From assembly GCA_022778785.1 (NCBI GenBank), contig JALFSO010000106.1, positions 1 to 60,240 on the forward strand: a stretch of 60,240 bases of DNA, given 5' to 3'. The notes below the pieces were generated by a model, which did not search any database, was not told where the DNA came from, and was given only the letters and a program-made list of their open reading frames with translations. The stretch comes from Dysosmobacter sp. GTDB taxonomy: Bacteria; Bacillota; Clostridia; Oscillospirales; Oscillospiraceae. Below, piece by piece: positions 1 through 8,607 of this stretch. The position numbers and the translations under genes were made by a program. Position 1 is the first letter of the stretch. Each line of letters begins with the position of its first letter.

Positions 1-2
1 AA

Positions 3-28
3 TACGAGGGGGCTCCCGCCCCCTCGTA
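3..28. terminator. GC-rich hairpin at window edge
   Basis: Perfect 11-bp inverted repeat TACGAGGGGGC / GCCCCCTCGTA around the loop TCCC. It may be the terminator of a gene outside the window or a spacer element. There is no clear T-run on either side, so its function is uncertain. Confidence 0.4.
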
Positions 29-81
29 CACCCCCTGCAAAAAAGGACACTTTTCCTTAAGGCAGGGTTTTTCGACAAGCT

Positions 82-106
82 GAGAGACGGCTGAAAGCCG
101 TCTCTC
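82..106 (-). terminator. terminator hairpin of the S-layer gene
   Basis: Perfect 11-bp stem GAGAGACGGCT / AGCCGTCTCTC with a 3-nt loop, 17 bp beyond the stop codon of the S-layer-homology gene. The T-tract after it is poor, so termination strength is uncertain. Confidence 0.55.
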
Positions 107-123
107 CTGGTCAGGTCGTTTAC

Positions 124-3042
124 TTATTTGTCCAGCTGCCGCATCCGCCAGACAATGGCGGAAATCTGGCCGCGGGTCAGGGTGTTGTTGGGCTTGTAGG
201 TGCTGGTGCCCTCGGAGAAGTATCCCTCCACCACACCGGCGGCGTTCAGCGCCTGGACGTAGGGGTCGGTGGTATCGGTGAAGGGCTTCACGCTGGAGAG
301 GTTCTTGGTGTTCAGCTTCAGCGCCTTGGCGGCCAGCTGGGCCACCTGGAGGCGGGTGATGGGCTTGTTCAGGTCGATGGTCCCGCTGACCAGGCCGTCG
401 GCCTTGGCCTTGGTGAGATAGCCGCTGAACACGTGGGAACCGGTGGGCTTCTGTTCCGCGTAGCCGGCGGCCCGCATGATGAGCTTCAGCGCCGCGCCGT
501 AGGTGACGCTGCTGTTGGGCTGGAAGGAGCCATCCTTATAGCCGCTGATGACGCCGGCGTCACTCAGCTCCGCCACGTACTTGTAGCACCAGGTGGAGGA
601 GGTGATATCCGTGAACTTCTTCACAGAGCTGACGATGCCCAGGCAGAACTTGCCGCTGGCGATGGCCGTTCCGCTGGCGTTATAGGCGAGGTACGTCAGC
701 TCCATGGAGCCGGTGTAGCCGGAGGCGGGCACGAACCGCAGCTGGCTGATGCGCTGGCTGCCGCTGGAATAGCCGTACAGGGTCTTGGTGTCGGCCTTGG
801 CGGAGGTGCCGGTGCCCACGTAGACCGTGCCCACAGAGGAATCCGGCAGGTCCAGCAGCCGGATGCTGCCCAGAGCCGTTCCCGTGGCGCTGGACACCGC
901 GCTGTAGAGTGCCGGGGCGGGCATATCCACAGAGGTGTTCTTGGGCGTGACGCCGTACACGTCCGACACAGCCGCCAGCGTCACGCTGATGAGGATGGTG
1001 CCGGTGACGGACTTCCCACTGGTGCCGTAGGCGGTGAAGGGGATGCTCTCACAGTAGTTGGCCCGGCTGTTGGGTGTGAAGGTCAGCTCACTGAGGCTGT
1101 ACTGGCTGGTGGAGGTGGGGCTGAAGTAGAACGATGTGGCGGAGACGCCGGAGGCGCTGATGGCCGTCTTGCGGGCGCCGTAGGTGCTGGTGCCGTAGTA
1201 GTTGTAGTACAGGGTGCCGGTGGAGGGTGCGCCGTTCAGCTTCACGTATTGCAGCGTGTCGCTGGGATAGGTCTTGTTGAAATGCCGGGCGATATCGTTG
1301 GGGTTGATCTGGAGATTGGTGTTGTAGGTGGTGTTATAGCAGATATCCCCGCCGGAGATGGACGTGGTGCCGTCGGGCTTGATGACCAGCGTGCCGTCCA
1401 CGGAGCGGCCGCCGGTGCCGTAGGCCCGGAATTTCAGGACCAGTGCGGAGTCAAAGCTCCGGCCCGCCGCGAAGGTCAGGGCGTCCAGGGCGTAGCCGTT
1501 ATCATAGTCGTCCTCGTCCTCGTCGCTGAAATAGAACTCATAGTCGTCCATGGTGCTCCAGGGCAGGATGGTCTCCTTGCTGGTGCCCCGGCCGAAGTAG
1601 ATGATGCCGTTGGGGTTTTTCAGCTTGCCGGCGTTGGTGAAGCTGATGTACCGGAAGCTGCCGCCGCTGGCCTTGTCGTCGTAGAAATTCTCAAAGTCCT
1701 CCTCGTGGAAGGCGATCTCCTGGTTGGAGACGGCGGCGTAGTTGATGTCGCCCTTGACGCTGGCGCTGCTCTTGCTGGAGCGGATGACCACCGTGCCGTC
1801 CACGTGGCGGTTGCCGCTCCCGTATGCCCGGAATTCCAGCGTCACCGTGTCCTCAAATTCGTCGTCCGCCACAAAGCTCAGCCGGTCCAGGGCGTAATCG
1901 CTGATGTCGTCGTTATTGCCGTAGTAAAAATCCGTCTTTTTCAGGCCGGAAGCGGTGTACTTCACCTCGCTGCTGCGGCCGTAGTTGCAGTACACATAGC
2001 CGTTGGAAGCGGTGAGATTCCCGGAGTCCGTAAAGGTCACGTACTGGAAGGTGCCGGAGGCGTTGTCCTTGTAGTACTCGTTGAAGTCCTCCTCGTCGAA
2101 CTCCACTTCCTCGCCGGGATCCACCTCGTACTCGATGTCGCCCTCTTTCTCCCCGTCGCCGTTGCCGATGGTGATGACCAGGGTTCCCCGCATGGAGGCG
2201 CTGTCGCCGTCCTCGTCCACGCCGTAGGCCCGGAAGTTGATGGACAGCGTGCCGTCCTCGGCGTCCTCATCGGCCACGAAGCTCAGCTTGCTGAGGGGAT
2301 AGTCGCCGTAATCGGCGGAGCTGTAGTAGAACGGGACGTCGCTGAGGGCGGTTTTGGAGAACCGCTTCTCATTGTCGGTATCGTAGTTGTAGTAGACGTA
2401 TCCCACAGAGGAGCTGTAGCTGCTGTCCGGAGAGAAGACCACGTAGCGCAGGCTGCCGTTCCGGTACTCATCCTTGAAGCAGTCGGAGAAATCGCCCCGG
2501 CTAAAGGTGACTTCCTCGCCGGCGTCCACCCGGTATTCGACGTCGCCCTCGGTGTCGGAATCGCTGCTGCTGATCTCAATGTCCAGCGTGCCCTTCCGGT
2601 AGACCTCGTCGCCGTCCTCGTCCACGCCGTAGGCCCAGAACTCGATGGTCAGCGTGGTGTCATCGGCGTCCTCGTCGGCCACAAAGCTCAGGTCGCTGAG
2701 GGGATAGTCGCCGTATTTGCTGCCGCTGTAGTAGAACTCATAGTCGTCCAGCGTGCTTCTGGAGAACCGCTTCTCGTCGCTGCCCTCGTAGTCGCAGTAG
2801 ATGTAGCCCACGGAGGCGCTGTAGTCACTGTCCGCGGAGAAGGTCACATAGCGGAGCGTGCCGCCGTCGTATTTGTTCTCAAAGTAGTCCTTGAACTCCG
2901 TGCGGTCGAATTCTGCTTCCTCTCCGGCGTCCACCTTGATGAGAATGCTGCCGGAGGCCGCCGACGCGGCGGGCACCAGGCCCAGCATCATCACAAGGGC
3001 CATCAGAAAAGCCGGGAGTTTCCGTTTCATAAAGGCTTTCAT
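124..3042 (-). CDS. secreted S-layer homology (SLH) domain protein with six acidic repeats
   Basis: A 972-residue exported surface protein. The start is the ATG at 3042, which has GGAGGG eight bases upstream; a longer in-frame extension lacks a ribosome site. Residues 1-29 form a signal peptide (MKAFMKRKLPAFL..., cleavage after ASA). Six degenerate repeats of about 115-130 residues follow. The first four begin with variants of VDAGEEVEF and contain the blocks LRYVTFS, FYYS, YPLSDLSFVADED and FRAYG. Repeats 1-3 are very acidic (VDEDGDE), which suggests calcium binding (inference). From about residue 805 to the end come three SLH-type modules (FTDITSSTWCYKYV..., a shorter middle one, then FTDTTDPYVQALNAAGV...), which in this family bind pyruvylated secondary wall polymer. 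It is monocistronic, with its own hairpin downstream. The repeat family itself is not one I can name. Confidence 0.88.
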   Translation of the reverse strand: MKAFMKRKLPAFLMALVMMLGLVPAASAASGSILIKVDAGEEAEFDRTEFKDYFENKYDGGTLRYVTFSADSDYSASVGYIYCDYEGSDEKRFSRSTLDDYEFYYSGSKYGDYPLSDLSFVADEDADDTTLTIEFWAYGVDEDGDEVYRKGTLDIEISSSDSDTEGDVEYRVDAGEEVTFSRGDFSDCFKDEYRNGSLRYVVFSPDSSYSSSVGYVYYNYDTDNEKRFSKTALSDVPFYYSSADYGDYPLSKLSFVADEDAEDGTLSINFRAYGVDEDGDSASMRGTLVITIGNGDGEKEGDIEYEVDPGEEVEFDEEDFNEYYKDNASGTFQYVTFTDSGNLTASNGYVYCNYGRSSEVKYTASGLKKTDFYYGNNDDISDYALDRLSFVADDEFEDTVTLEFRAYGSGNRHVDGTVVIRSSKSSASVKGDINYAAVSNQEIAFHEEDFENFYDDKASGGSFRYISFTNAGKLKNPNGIIYFGRGTSKETILPWSTMDDYEFYFSDEDEDDYDNGYALDALTFAAGRSFDSALVLKFRAYGTGGRSVDGTLVIKPDGTTSISGGDICYNTTYNTNLQINPNDIARHFNKTYPSDTLQYVKLNGAPSTGTLYYNYYGTSTYGARKTAISASGVSATSFYFSPTSTSQYSLSELTFTPNSRANYCESIPFTAYGTSGKSVTGTILISVTLAAVSDVYGVTPKNTSVDMPAPALYSAVSSATGTALGSIRLLDLPDSSVGTVYVGTGTSAKADTKTLYGYSSGSQRISQLRFVPASGYTGSMELTYLAYNASGTAIASGKFCLGIVSSVKKFTDITSSTWCYKYVAELSDAGVISGYKDGSFQPNSSVTYGAALKLIMRAAGYAEQKPTGSHVFSGYLTKAKADGLVSGTIDLNKPITRLQVAQLAAKALKLNTKNLSSVKPFTDTTDPYVQALNAAGVVEGYFSEGTSTYKPNNTLTRGQISAIVWRMRQLDK

Positions 3043-3132
3043 CGAATTCCCTCCATTTTCAAGTCCGGTTCCATGGTTACATAACACATTTTACTGTTTG
3101 CCTATACCATAGCGGAAAAGCCGTTTCCATTC

Positions 3133-3151
3133 ATGAACAAACTATGAACAA
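3133..3151 (-). promoter_or_regulatory. 11-bp-period direct repeat upstream of the S-layer gene
   Basis: ATGAACAA occurs at 3133-3140 and 3144-3151 on the plus strand, a spacing of exactly one helical turn. It lies just upstream of a weak extended -10 (TGGTATAGG on the minus strand, near 3104-3112) for the SLH gene. Tandem octamers on one helix face are typical of response-regulator sites. No dedicated regulator is adjacent. Confidence 0.35.
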
Positions 3152-3270
3152 CCGGAGATTTCACGCAATTTCCGGCCATTCTTTTTTCTGCCCGGAAAAA
3201 TCTGCGGAAACTGTCTCCGCCGCACCGGAACCGGCGGTTTTCCGCGCCTGTTTGATCTCTGCATGGCAAA

Positions 3271-3342
3271 CGCCCGGCGGCGGCCGGGCGGACGGCGCGG
3301 AGACCGGGTCCGCGTCTTCTCCTCCCGCCGCTGCCGGGCGGC
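3271..3342 (-). terminator. long GC-rich hairpin after the small membrane gene
   Basis: CGCCCGGCGGCGG (3271-3283) pairs with CCGCCGCTGCCGGGCG (3327-3342) with a two-base bulge. On the minus strand the stem is followed by TTTGCC. It lies 12 bases beyond the stop of the gene ending at 3354. The remainder of 3043-3353 holds only the S-layer promoter region. Confidence 0.45.
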
Positions 3343-3353
3343 GAAGTCTCGTG

Positions 3354-3626
3354 TCACATCAGCCATACCAGCAGCCACACCAGGCCGATGGCCGCCGCAC
3401 CCATCAGGGCGTACAGCACCGGGGACAAGTCCCGGAACCGGCGGCTCAGGGTGCCGCCCCCGCCGGAGGCGTAGCTCTTTGCCACCCGCCGGGCCTCCTC
3501 CACCAGCTCCCGGGAGGACACGCCCTCCCCGGCGGCGTCGTTCCGCACGATGAAGATCGCCTGCTCAAAAAAACGCTGGTCCGGCGAGTCCACCACGACC
3601 ACTCTTCTGGAAATTCCCTTGACCAT
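3354..3626 (-). CDS. conserved hypothetical protein with C-terminal membrane anchor
   Basis: A 90-residue protein. The ATG at 3626 has GGAGG ten bases upstream; an in-frame GTG at 3635 is too close to that site. The N-terminal half (MVKGISRRVVVVDSPDQRFF) looks like a small soluble domain with a beta-strand RVVVV. Then comes a glycine-rich linker (SGGGG) and one hydrophobic C-terminal segment (about residues 68-90, LYALMGAAAIGLVWLLVWLM) with no tail beyond it, so the protein is probably tail-anchored facing the cytoplasm. It lies 97 bp downstream of spoIIE in the same direction and could be co-transcribed with it. I do not recognise a function. A sporulation role is only a guess from the neighbour. 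Confidence 0.7.
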   Translation of the reverse strand: MVKGISRRVVVVDSPDQRFFEQAIFIVRNDAAGEGVSSRELVEEARRVAKSYASGGGGTLSRRFRDLSPVLYALMGAAAIGLVWLLVWLM

Positions 3627-3723
3627 CCTCGACACTCCTCCGCAAATGGATTTTGTTACATGCAGTCTGTCTCAGGACAGCCGGATTTATACCGCCGGAC
3701 TGGAAAATTTCCGGGCTTCGCCG

Positions 3724-5766
3724 CTACACCTGCCGGGTCTCCGCCTCCGGGTCCAGATACAGCACCTGGACGCCGCAGTCGTCCGCCAGACGGCCCCGCT
3801 TCACCGCCTCCCGCATCACCAGTGCCGCCAGCAGCTGGGGGTCCGTGCCATCCCAGCCTGCCAGCAGATCCTGGAGCCACTCATCCCCCAGGGCATCCGC
3901 CACGCCGTCGCTGACCATGACGGTGAAGCTGCCGGTCTCCAGCCGGAACTTCGTCACATCCGGTGACGTGGGGGCATCCCGCAGTCCCACCGGCAGGGCA
4001 TGTCCGGTGATGCGGCAGACCTTGCCGCCCTTCTTGATGTAGGTAGGTGCCGCGCCGAACTTGTACAGCGCCCCGTCTCCGGAGCGGAGGTCCAAGGTCA
4101 GCAGATCCATGGTGGCGAAGCTGCCGGTCTCCTCGCTGCGAAGGGCCAGGGCAGCGTTCAGCGTCTTCAGTGCCGCCTCCGGCTGGACACCCGCCTCCAG
4201 GAACTGGCGCAGCAGACGGTTCGTCAGGGCGGACTCCCGGCGGGCCCCCTCCCCGCTGCCGCAGCCGTCGCTGAGGAGCAGGCATAGCGTGCCGCCGTCG
4301 GTCTCAAAGGAGCTGAGGCTGTCGCCGCAGACCGCCTCCCCGTCCTTGGGCCGCAGGGCCGCTCCAATGCGGTAGGACAGTGCCGCCCCGGCGGACACCG
4401 TCACCGCGTCCCCCAGGCCCGCCGCGGTGGCGGACAGCAGTTCTCCCAGCTGAGCGTACTGCCCCCGGGCGCTGCGGCGGGCGTCCTCCAGCTGCTTCCG
4501 GTACTGACGGCGCAGCAGGAACGCCGACGTCTCGCCGTTGATGGCGGTGAGAAACTCCGTCAGATGGATGCACCGGCTGGTGAAATAGCCGGGGTAGTCC
4601 TTGGCCAGCGTCCGTCCCCGCTCCAGTAGATAGGCGGTGGCATCATTGAGGGCGTTGAAGGTGGAGACGTACTCCTTCTTCCAGCACAGTCCGCACAGTG
4701 CGCAGTCCCGGCAGACCTTCTCCGCCGCCCGGTCAAAGATGACGGCGGGATTCTCCTCGGTGCTCTGGATGTTCCGCCCCAGGGTGTCGTACAGGTCCCG
4801 TAGGGCAGCGGCGGTCTTAGTGAGCCGGGCCTTCAGGCCCTCTACCGCCGCGGACTGGCGGGCCGGCTCCGGCCGTTGGAGCCGTTTGCCCCCCAGCGCC
4901 CGTCCGGGGATCAAGAGAAACACAGGGCAGGCCAGCAGAGCCTCCCCCAGCAGTGGCAGTCCCATCTCGTCCCGCACGGCCAGTAGCAGGAGCATGGTGG
5001 CCCCCAGATAGATCACCGCTGCGGAAAAACGGTTCCGCCCCGCCCGAAGTCCGGTGATCAGTCCCGCAAAGCCGTAGGCCGCCGAGAAGAACAGCTCCCC
5101 GGTCCCGGCGCACAGGTCCATCAGCAGTCCGGCACACAGGCCCATGGTCATGCCCGCCGTGACGCCCTCCTGCCAGGCAGTGAGCATCACCAGGCAGGCG
5201 GTGAAGGCCCGTCCCAGGGAGATGCCGGCCACCTCCACTTCCGTCATGCCCGACAGCAGCGTCACCGCCAGGAACCGCAGGGCGTTGGGCTCCGGCGACG
5301 CCCGCCCCGGCTCCAGCAGGGGACCATAGGCCCAGGCGGACGCCCCGGTGAGGACGGCGGCGATGAGGCAGGCGGGCAGCCGCTCCAGCGGCGACAGGGA
5401 TTGGACCACGTACATCAGATGCACCGTCAGATACAGCGCCGCGGCGCAGAAGGGCACCGCCCACTGCCGCCGCAGCAGCTTCAGCCCATGGAGGGCCGTG
5501 GCCGTGGTCACCATCAGCACCGCCACCGCCAAATGGGGCAGCCCCTGGTCAAAGGGCAGGAACAGCAGGGTCCCCAGCCCGGTACCCAGCAGCGCCGCCA
5601 TACCGGCCCCGCCCGCACCTGCCGCAGCCACGCAGCCCAGGGCAAAGGGCGCTCCGGCCTCCGGAAACTGCGCCGCTGTCAGCGCCGCCGCCAGAAAGAA
5701 CCGGATGCCCCATCCCGCCAGCCGGGCCGACTGCTCCCGGTCCAGTGTCAGCTTCTTTTTCCACAC
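3724..5766 (-). CDS. spoIIE: stage II sporulation protein E, PP2C-type phosphatase
   Basis: 680 residues. In the known family, SpoIIE dephosphorylates the anti-anti-sigma factor SpoIIAA at the asymmetric septum and so activates sigma F in the forespore. The N-terminal 300 residues hold about ten hydrophobic membrane segments. The middle has a cysteine cluster (CRDCALCGLC) common in clostridial SpoIIE. The C-terminal domain shows PP2C motifs: CGDSLSSF, LSDGCGSGEGA, FATMDLLTLD, FGAAPTYIKKGG and VMVSDGVAD, with the metal-binding aspartates present. The start is GTG at 5766, with GGAGG eight bases upstream. The protein is shorter than the roughly 800-residue Bacillus form, mostly in the central region. 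Its presence indicates an endospore-forming lineage. Confidence 0.95.
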   Translation of the reverse strand: MWKKKLTLDREQSARLAGWGIRFFLAAALTAAQFPEAGAPFALGCVAAAGAGGAGMAALLGTGLGTLLFLPFDQGLPHLAVAVLMVTTATALHGLKLLRRQWAVPFCAAALYLTVHLMYVVQSLSPLERLPACLIAAVLTGASAWAYGPLLEPGRASPEPNALRFLAVTLLSGMTEVEVAGISLGRAFTACLVMLTAWQEGVTAGMTMGLCAGLLMDLCAGTGELFFSAAYGFAGLITGLRAGRNRFSAAVIYLGATMLLLLAVRDEMGLPLLGEALLACPVFLLIPGRALGGKRLQRPEPARQSAAVEGLKARLTKTAAALRDLYDTLGRNIQSTEENPAVIFDRAAEKVCRDCALCGLCWKKEYVSTFNALNDATAYLLERGRTLAKDYPGYFTSRCIHLTEFLTAINGETSAFLLRRQYRKQLEDARRSARGQYAQLGELLSATAAGLGDAVTVSAGAALSYRIGAALRPKDGEAVCGDSLSSFETDGGTLCLLLSDGCGSGEGARRESALTNRLLRQFLEAGVQPEAALKTLNAALALRSEETGSFATMDLLTLDLRSGDGALYKFGAAPTYIKKGGKVCRITGHALPVGLRDAPTSPDVTKFRLETGSFTVMVSDGVADALGDEWLQDLLAGWDGTDPQLLAALVMREAVKRGRLADDCGVQVLYLDPEAETRQV

Positions 5767-5857
5767 GGCTTGTCCCTCCCACCCATGATTTTTCCACCAT
5801 TTTACCGTCCCGTGTGGAAAAATCCCGTCGGGAAATGCAGCCCTCTCACATTTCCGG

Positions 5858-5906
5858 AAAAGGACATCCCGGACCCCGCCGCGGCGAAGTCCGGGTTGTC
5901 CCTTTT
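5858..5906 (-). terminator. terminator of the nitroreductase gene
   Basis: AAAAGGAC-at-CCCGGAC (5858-5874) pairs with GTCCGGG-tt-GTCCcTTTT (5889-5906). Read on the minus strand it is a strong GC stem ending in TTTT, 24 bases after the nitroreductase stop. Confidence 0.7.
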
Positions 5907-5929
5907 CTCATATGTCTTTCTGGTTTCCG

Positions 5930-6460
5930 TCACACCCGGACGATAAAGCCGTCCTTTCTGGGCGCCGCCGGACGGGGCTCCCCCGCCGGGTAGCCCAGGA
6001 CGCAGTTGCCCACGCCCTCCAGCCGTTCCGGAAGGCCCCACTTCCGCAGCATGGTCTTGCCCTCGGACTTGTCAAAAAACTCCTTGGCCCGGTTGATCCA
6101 GCAGGACCCCACTCCCAGGGACGCGGCGGCGTTCATCATGTTGCCCATGACCAGGGCGCCGTCCCGCTGGGCGTTGAGGGGCGTTGTAGTGGCCTCCGGG
6201 TCTGCCAGGACCACTACCACGGTGGGCGCGCCGTAGAAGGGGTCCGCCTTCGTCCCCATGATCTCCGCGTTGGCGGCGGAGAGGGCCGTGATGGTCTCCT
6301 TATCCTGCACCACTACCAGTGTGACAGACTGCTTTCCATGGGCGGAGGGGGCGTAGGTCCCCGCCTCCAGAATGGCGTCCAGTTCCTGGGGCGCGATCTG
6401 CTCCGGCCGATACGTCCGGACGCTGCGGCGGGCCAGAAGGGTCTTGATGGTCTCGTTCAT
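5930..6460 (-). CDS. nitroreductase family protein
   Basis: 176 residues, a single nitroreductase domain of the FMN-dependent NAD(P)H oxidoreductase family. Visible family signatures are the N-terminal RRSVRTYRPEQI (FMN phosphate contact), the APSAHGKQ segment, and a C-terminal GVGSCWINRA followed by LGYPAGEP, which lines the flavin. The ATG at 6460 follows AAGGAAG. It is monocistronic, with its own extended -10 promoter and a terminator. The natural substrate cannot be read from the sequence; quinones, nitro compounds or flavins are all possible. Cytosolic. Confidence 0.88.
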   Translation of the reverse strand: MNETIKTLLARRSVRTYRPEQIAPQELDAILEAGTYAPSAHGKQSVTLVVVQDKETITALSAANAEIMGTKADPFYGAPTVVVVLADPEATTTPLNAQRDGALVMGNMMNAAASLGVGSCWINRAKEFFDKSEGKTMLRKWGLPERLEGVGNCVLGYPAGEPRPAAPRKDGFIVRV

Positions 6461-6518
6461 CGAACTGCTTCCTTTCCATGCACTGTCTCAGGCGTTCTCC
6501 GCCCGTCTCATGTCTTCG

Positions 6519-6524
6519 ATTATA
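6519..6524 (-). promoter_or_regulatory. extended -10 promoter of the nitroreductase gene
   Basis: The minus strand reads TGG-TATAAT, a perfect -10 with the TGn extension and a weak -35. It is 58 bp upstream of the nitroreductase start. The opposite direction has TGC-TATGAT near 6607-6615 as a candidate for the aminotransferase operon. Confidence 0.55.
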
Positions 6525-6738
6525 CCACACCGTCGGGATTTCCACAGTTCTTTTTTCCGCGGAGGAAAATTTTCAGAGCCGGGGCTGGTTTTTCCCCCGC
6601 TTCTCTGCTATGATATAGACGGCTTCGGCCGGTCCCCACAGGTTTCCGCGGAAACGGCAAGCCCTTGAGGACTTTTCAGAGAACGATCCGCATCTTAGAC
6701 ATACATCACCATACATAAATACATAAGGAGTGACGCTC

Positions 6739-7902
6739 ATGCCGCAGCCCCTCTCTGACCGCACAGGCAGCTTTACCGATTCCGTCATCCGCCGGATGAC
6801 CCGCATCTCCATGAAATACAACTCGGTGAACCTCTCCCAGGGCTTCCCCGACTTCGCCCCGCCTCAGGAGATCACCGACCGTCTGGCGGAGGTGGCCCTC
6901 ACCGGCCCCCACCAGTACTCCGTCACCTGGGGCGCCCAGAACTTCCGGGAGGCCCTGGCCAAAAAACAGACCCGCTTCATGGGCCGGGAGATCGACCCCA
7001 ACGGTGAGATCGTGGTCACCTGCGGCTCCACCGAGGCCATGATGTGTGCCATGATGACCGTGGTGAACCCCGGCGACAAGGTGGTGGTGTTCTCCCCCTT
7101 CTATGAGAACTACGGCGCCGACACCATTCTCTCCGGTGCGCAGCCCATCTACGTGCCTCTGCATCCCCCGGCGTTCACCTTCAATGTGGATGAGCTGGAG
7201 GCCGCTTTCCGCCAGCATCCCAAGGCCATGATCCTCTGCAACCCCTCCAACCCCTGCGGCCGTGTGTTCACCCGGGAGGAGCTGCTGGTCATTGCTGATC
7301 TGGCCGCCAAATATGACACCTACGTCATCACTGACGAGGTTTACGAGCACATCGTCTTCGCCCCCCACAAGCACACCTATTTCTGCACCCTGCCGGGGAT
7401 GTGGGAGCGGACCATCTCCTGCTCCTCCCTGTCCAAGACCTACTCCATCACCGGCTGGCGTCTGGGCTATCTCATCGCCCCGCCGGAGATCATTGAGCGG
7501 GCCAAGAAGGTCCACGACTTCCTGACTGTGGGCGCTGCCGCGCCGCTCCAGGAGGCGGTGATCCCCGGTCTGGAGTTCGGCCAGGACTACTACGATGGTC
7601 TGGTGACCAAGTACACCCACAAGAAGGAGCTGTTCCTGAGGGGTCTGGACGATCTGCACATCGCCCACAACGACCCGGAAGGCGCCTACTATGTCTTGCT
7701 GGACATCGGTGAATACGGCTATGACAACGACCTCCGGTTCTGTGAGGACATGGCCCGGGAGGTCGGCGTGACCGCCGTGCCCGGCTCCAGCTTTTTCCGG
7801 GAGCCGGTGAACCATCTCATCCGGATGCACTTTGCTAAGAACGACGAGACCCTGAACGCGGCGCTGAACCGTCTGGAAGCGCTGCCGAAGCTGAAAAAAT
7901 GA
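6739..7902 (+). CDS. pyridoxal-phosphate aminotransferase, fold type I (class I/II)
   Basis: 387 residues. Transfers an amino group between an amino acid and a 2-oxo acid using PLP. Fold-type I marks are SQGFPDFAPP near the N-terminus, the CNPSNPCGRVFT segment (asparagine contacting the cofactor), DEVYEHI (aspartate to the pyridine nitrogen), and SLSKTYSITGWRLGY with the Schiff-base lysine. The start chosen is ATG 6739 with AAGGAG eight bases upstream; an in-frame GTG at 6730 overlaps the ribosome site. It resembles the kynurenine/aspartate aminotransferase-like subgroup, but the substrate is unresolved. A GNAT gene follows 32 bp later and is probably co-transcribed. Confidence 0.92.
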   Translation: MPQPLSDRTGSFTDSVIRRMTRISMKYNSVNLSQGFPDFAPPQEITDRLAEVALTGPHQYSVTWGAQNFREALAKKQTRFMGREIDPNGEIVVTCGSTEAMMCAMMTVVNPGDKVVVFSPFYENYGADTILSGAQPIYVPLHPPAFTFNVDELEAAFRQHPKAMILCNPSNPCGRVFTREELLVIADLAAKYDTYVITDEVYEHIVFAPHKHTYFCTLPGMWERTISCSSLSKTYSITGWRLGYLIAPPEIIERAKKVHDFLTVGAAAPLQEAVIPGLEFGQDYYDGLVTKYTHKKELFLRGLDDLHIAHNDPEGAYYVLLDIGEYGYDNDLRFCEDMAREVGVTAVPGSSFFREPVNHLIRMHFAKNDETLNAALNRLEALPKLKK

Positions 7903-7934
7903 CTGGCGGCACAGCCGCCACCGGAGGACACCCT

Positions 7935-8534
7935 ATGAACAGCGGCATTCAGATCCGCGTCGCCGGAGAGGCGGACGCGGAGGCCCTTCTTGCCATTTAC
8001 GCCCCCTACGTGCAGCACACGGCCATCACCTTTGAGTACGAGATACCCTCTGCGGAGGAGTTCCGGGGCCGCATCCGGAACGTGTTGCGCAGATATCCGT
8101 ATCTGGCAGCGGAGGACGGCGGGGAGATCGTGGGCTACGCCTACGTCAGCCCTTTCAAGAAGCGGGCCGCCTATGACTGGGCGGTAGAGACCTCCATCTA
8201 CGTCCGCCAAGGCCGGAAGCGGGGCGGTGTCGGCCGCAGGCTGTACCAGGCACTGGAGGACATTCTGAAAGCCCAGGGCGTTCTGAATCTCAACGCCTGC
8301 ATCGCCTGCCCCGCCCGGGAGGACGAGTACCTGACCCGGGACAGCATCGCCTTCCATCAGCGGCTGGGCTATCAGATGGTGGGCGAGTTCCACCAGTGCG
8401 GCTGCAAATTCGGCCGCTGGTACAACATGGTCTGGATGGAGAAATCCATCGGCGAGCATCTGCCGGACCAGCCCCCGGTGAAGTCCTTTGACGAGATCCG
8501 TCCCCTGCTCCCGGAGATTCTGGGGGCCGTCTGA
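7935..8534 (+). CDS. GNAT N-acetyltransferase, phosphinothricin acetyltransferase-like
   Basis: 199 residues. The N-terminus (IQIRVAGEADAEALLAIYAPYV) and the core (GYAYVSPFKKRAAYDWAVETSIYV) match the Pat/Bar branch of the GNAT superfamily, with the acetyl-CoA binding loop VRQGRKRGGVGRRL. These enzymes acetylate small amines such as phosphinothricin or methionine derivatives. GGAGG lies eight bases before ATG 7935. It is the second gene of the aminotransferase operon and is followed by a bidirectional terminator. Substrate unknown. Confidence 0.88.
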   Translation: MNSGIQIRVAGEADAEALLAIYAPYVQHTAITFEYEIPSAEEFRGRIRNVLRRYPYLAAEDGGEIVGYAYVSPFKKRAAYDWAVETSIYVRQGRKRGGVGRRLYQALEDILKAQGVLNLNACIACPAREDEYLTRDSIAFHQRLGYQMVGEFHQCGCKFGRWYNMVWMEKSIGEHLPDQPPVKSFDEIRPLLPEILGAV

Positions 8535-8560
8535 CGTTCCGCGATGATACAGCACAAACA

Positions 8561-8592
8561 AGGCGCCCGAAAGCCAAGGCTTTCGGGCGCCT
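8561..8592. terminator. bidirectional terminator between convergent genes
   Basis: Perfect 14-bp stem AGGCGCCCGAAAGC / GCTTTCGGGCGCCT with loop CAAG. It lies between the plus-strand GNAT gene and the minus-strand gene ending at 8608. The minus-strand side continues TTGTTTGT. Confidence 0.8.
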
Positions 8593-8607
8593 GTTGTATG
8601 GACGCGC

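Noticed and set aside
433-3084. Long open frame on the plus strand opposite the S-layer gene (about 880 codons)
   Set aside because: It has no ribosome site, its translation is Val/Gly/His-rich antisense of a clearly coded SLH protein. The high GC content of third positions removes stop codons from the opposite frame.
3263-3553. Arginine-rich plus-strand ORFs around 3.2-3.6 kb
   Set aside because: They overlap a hairpin and the antisense of the small membrane gene, and have no ribosome site.
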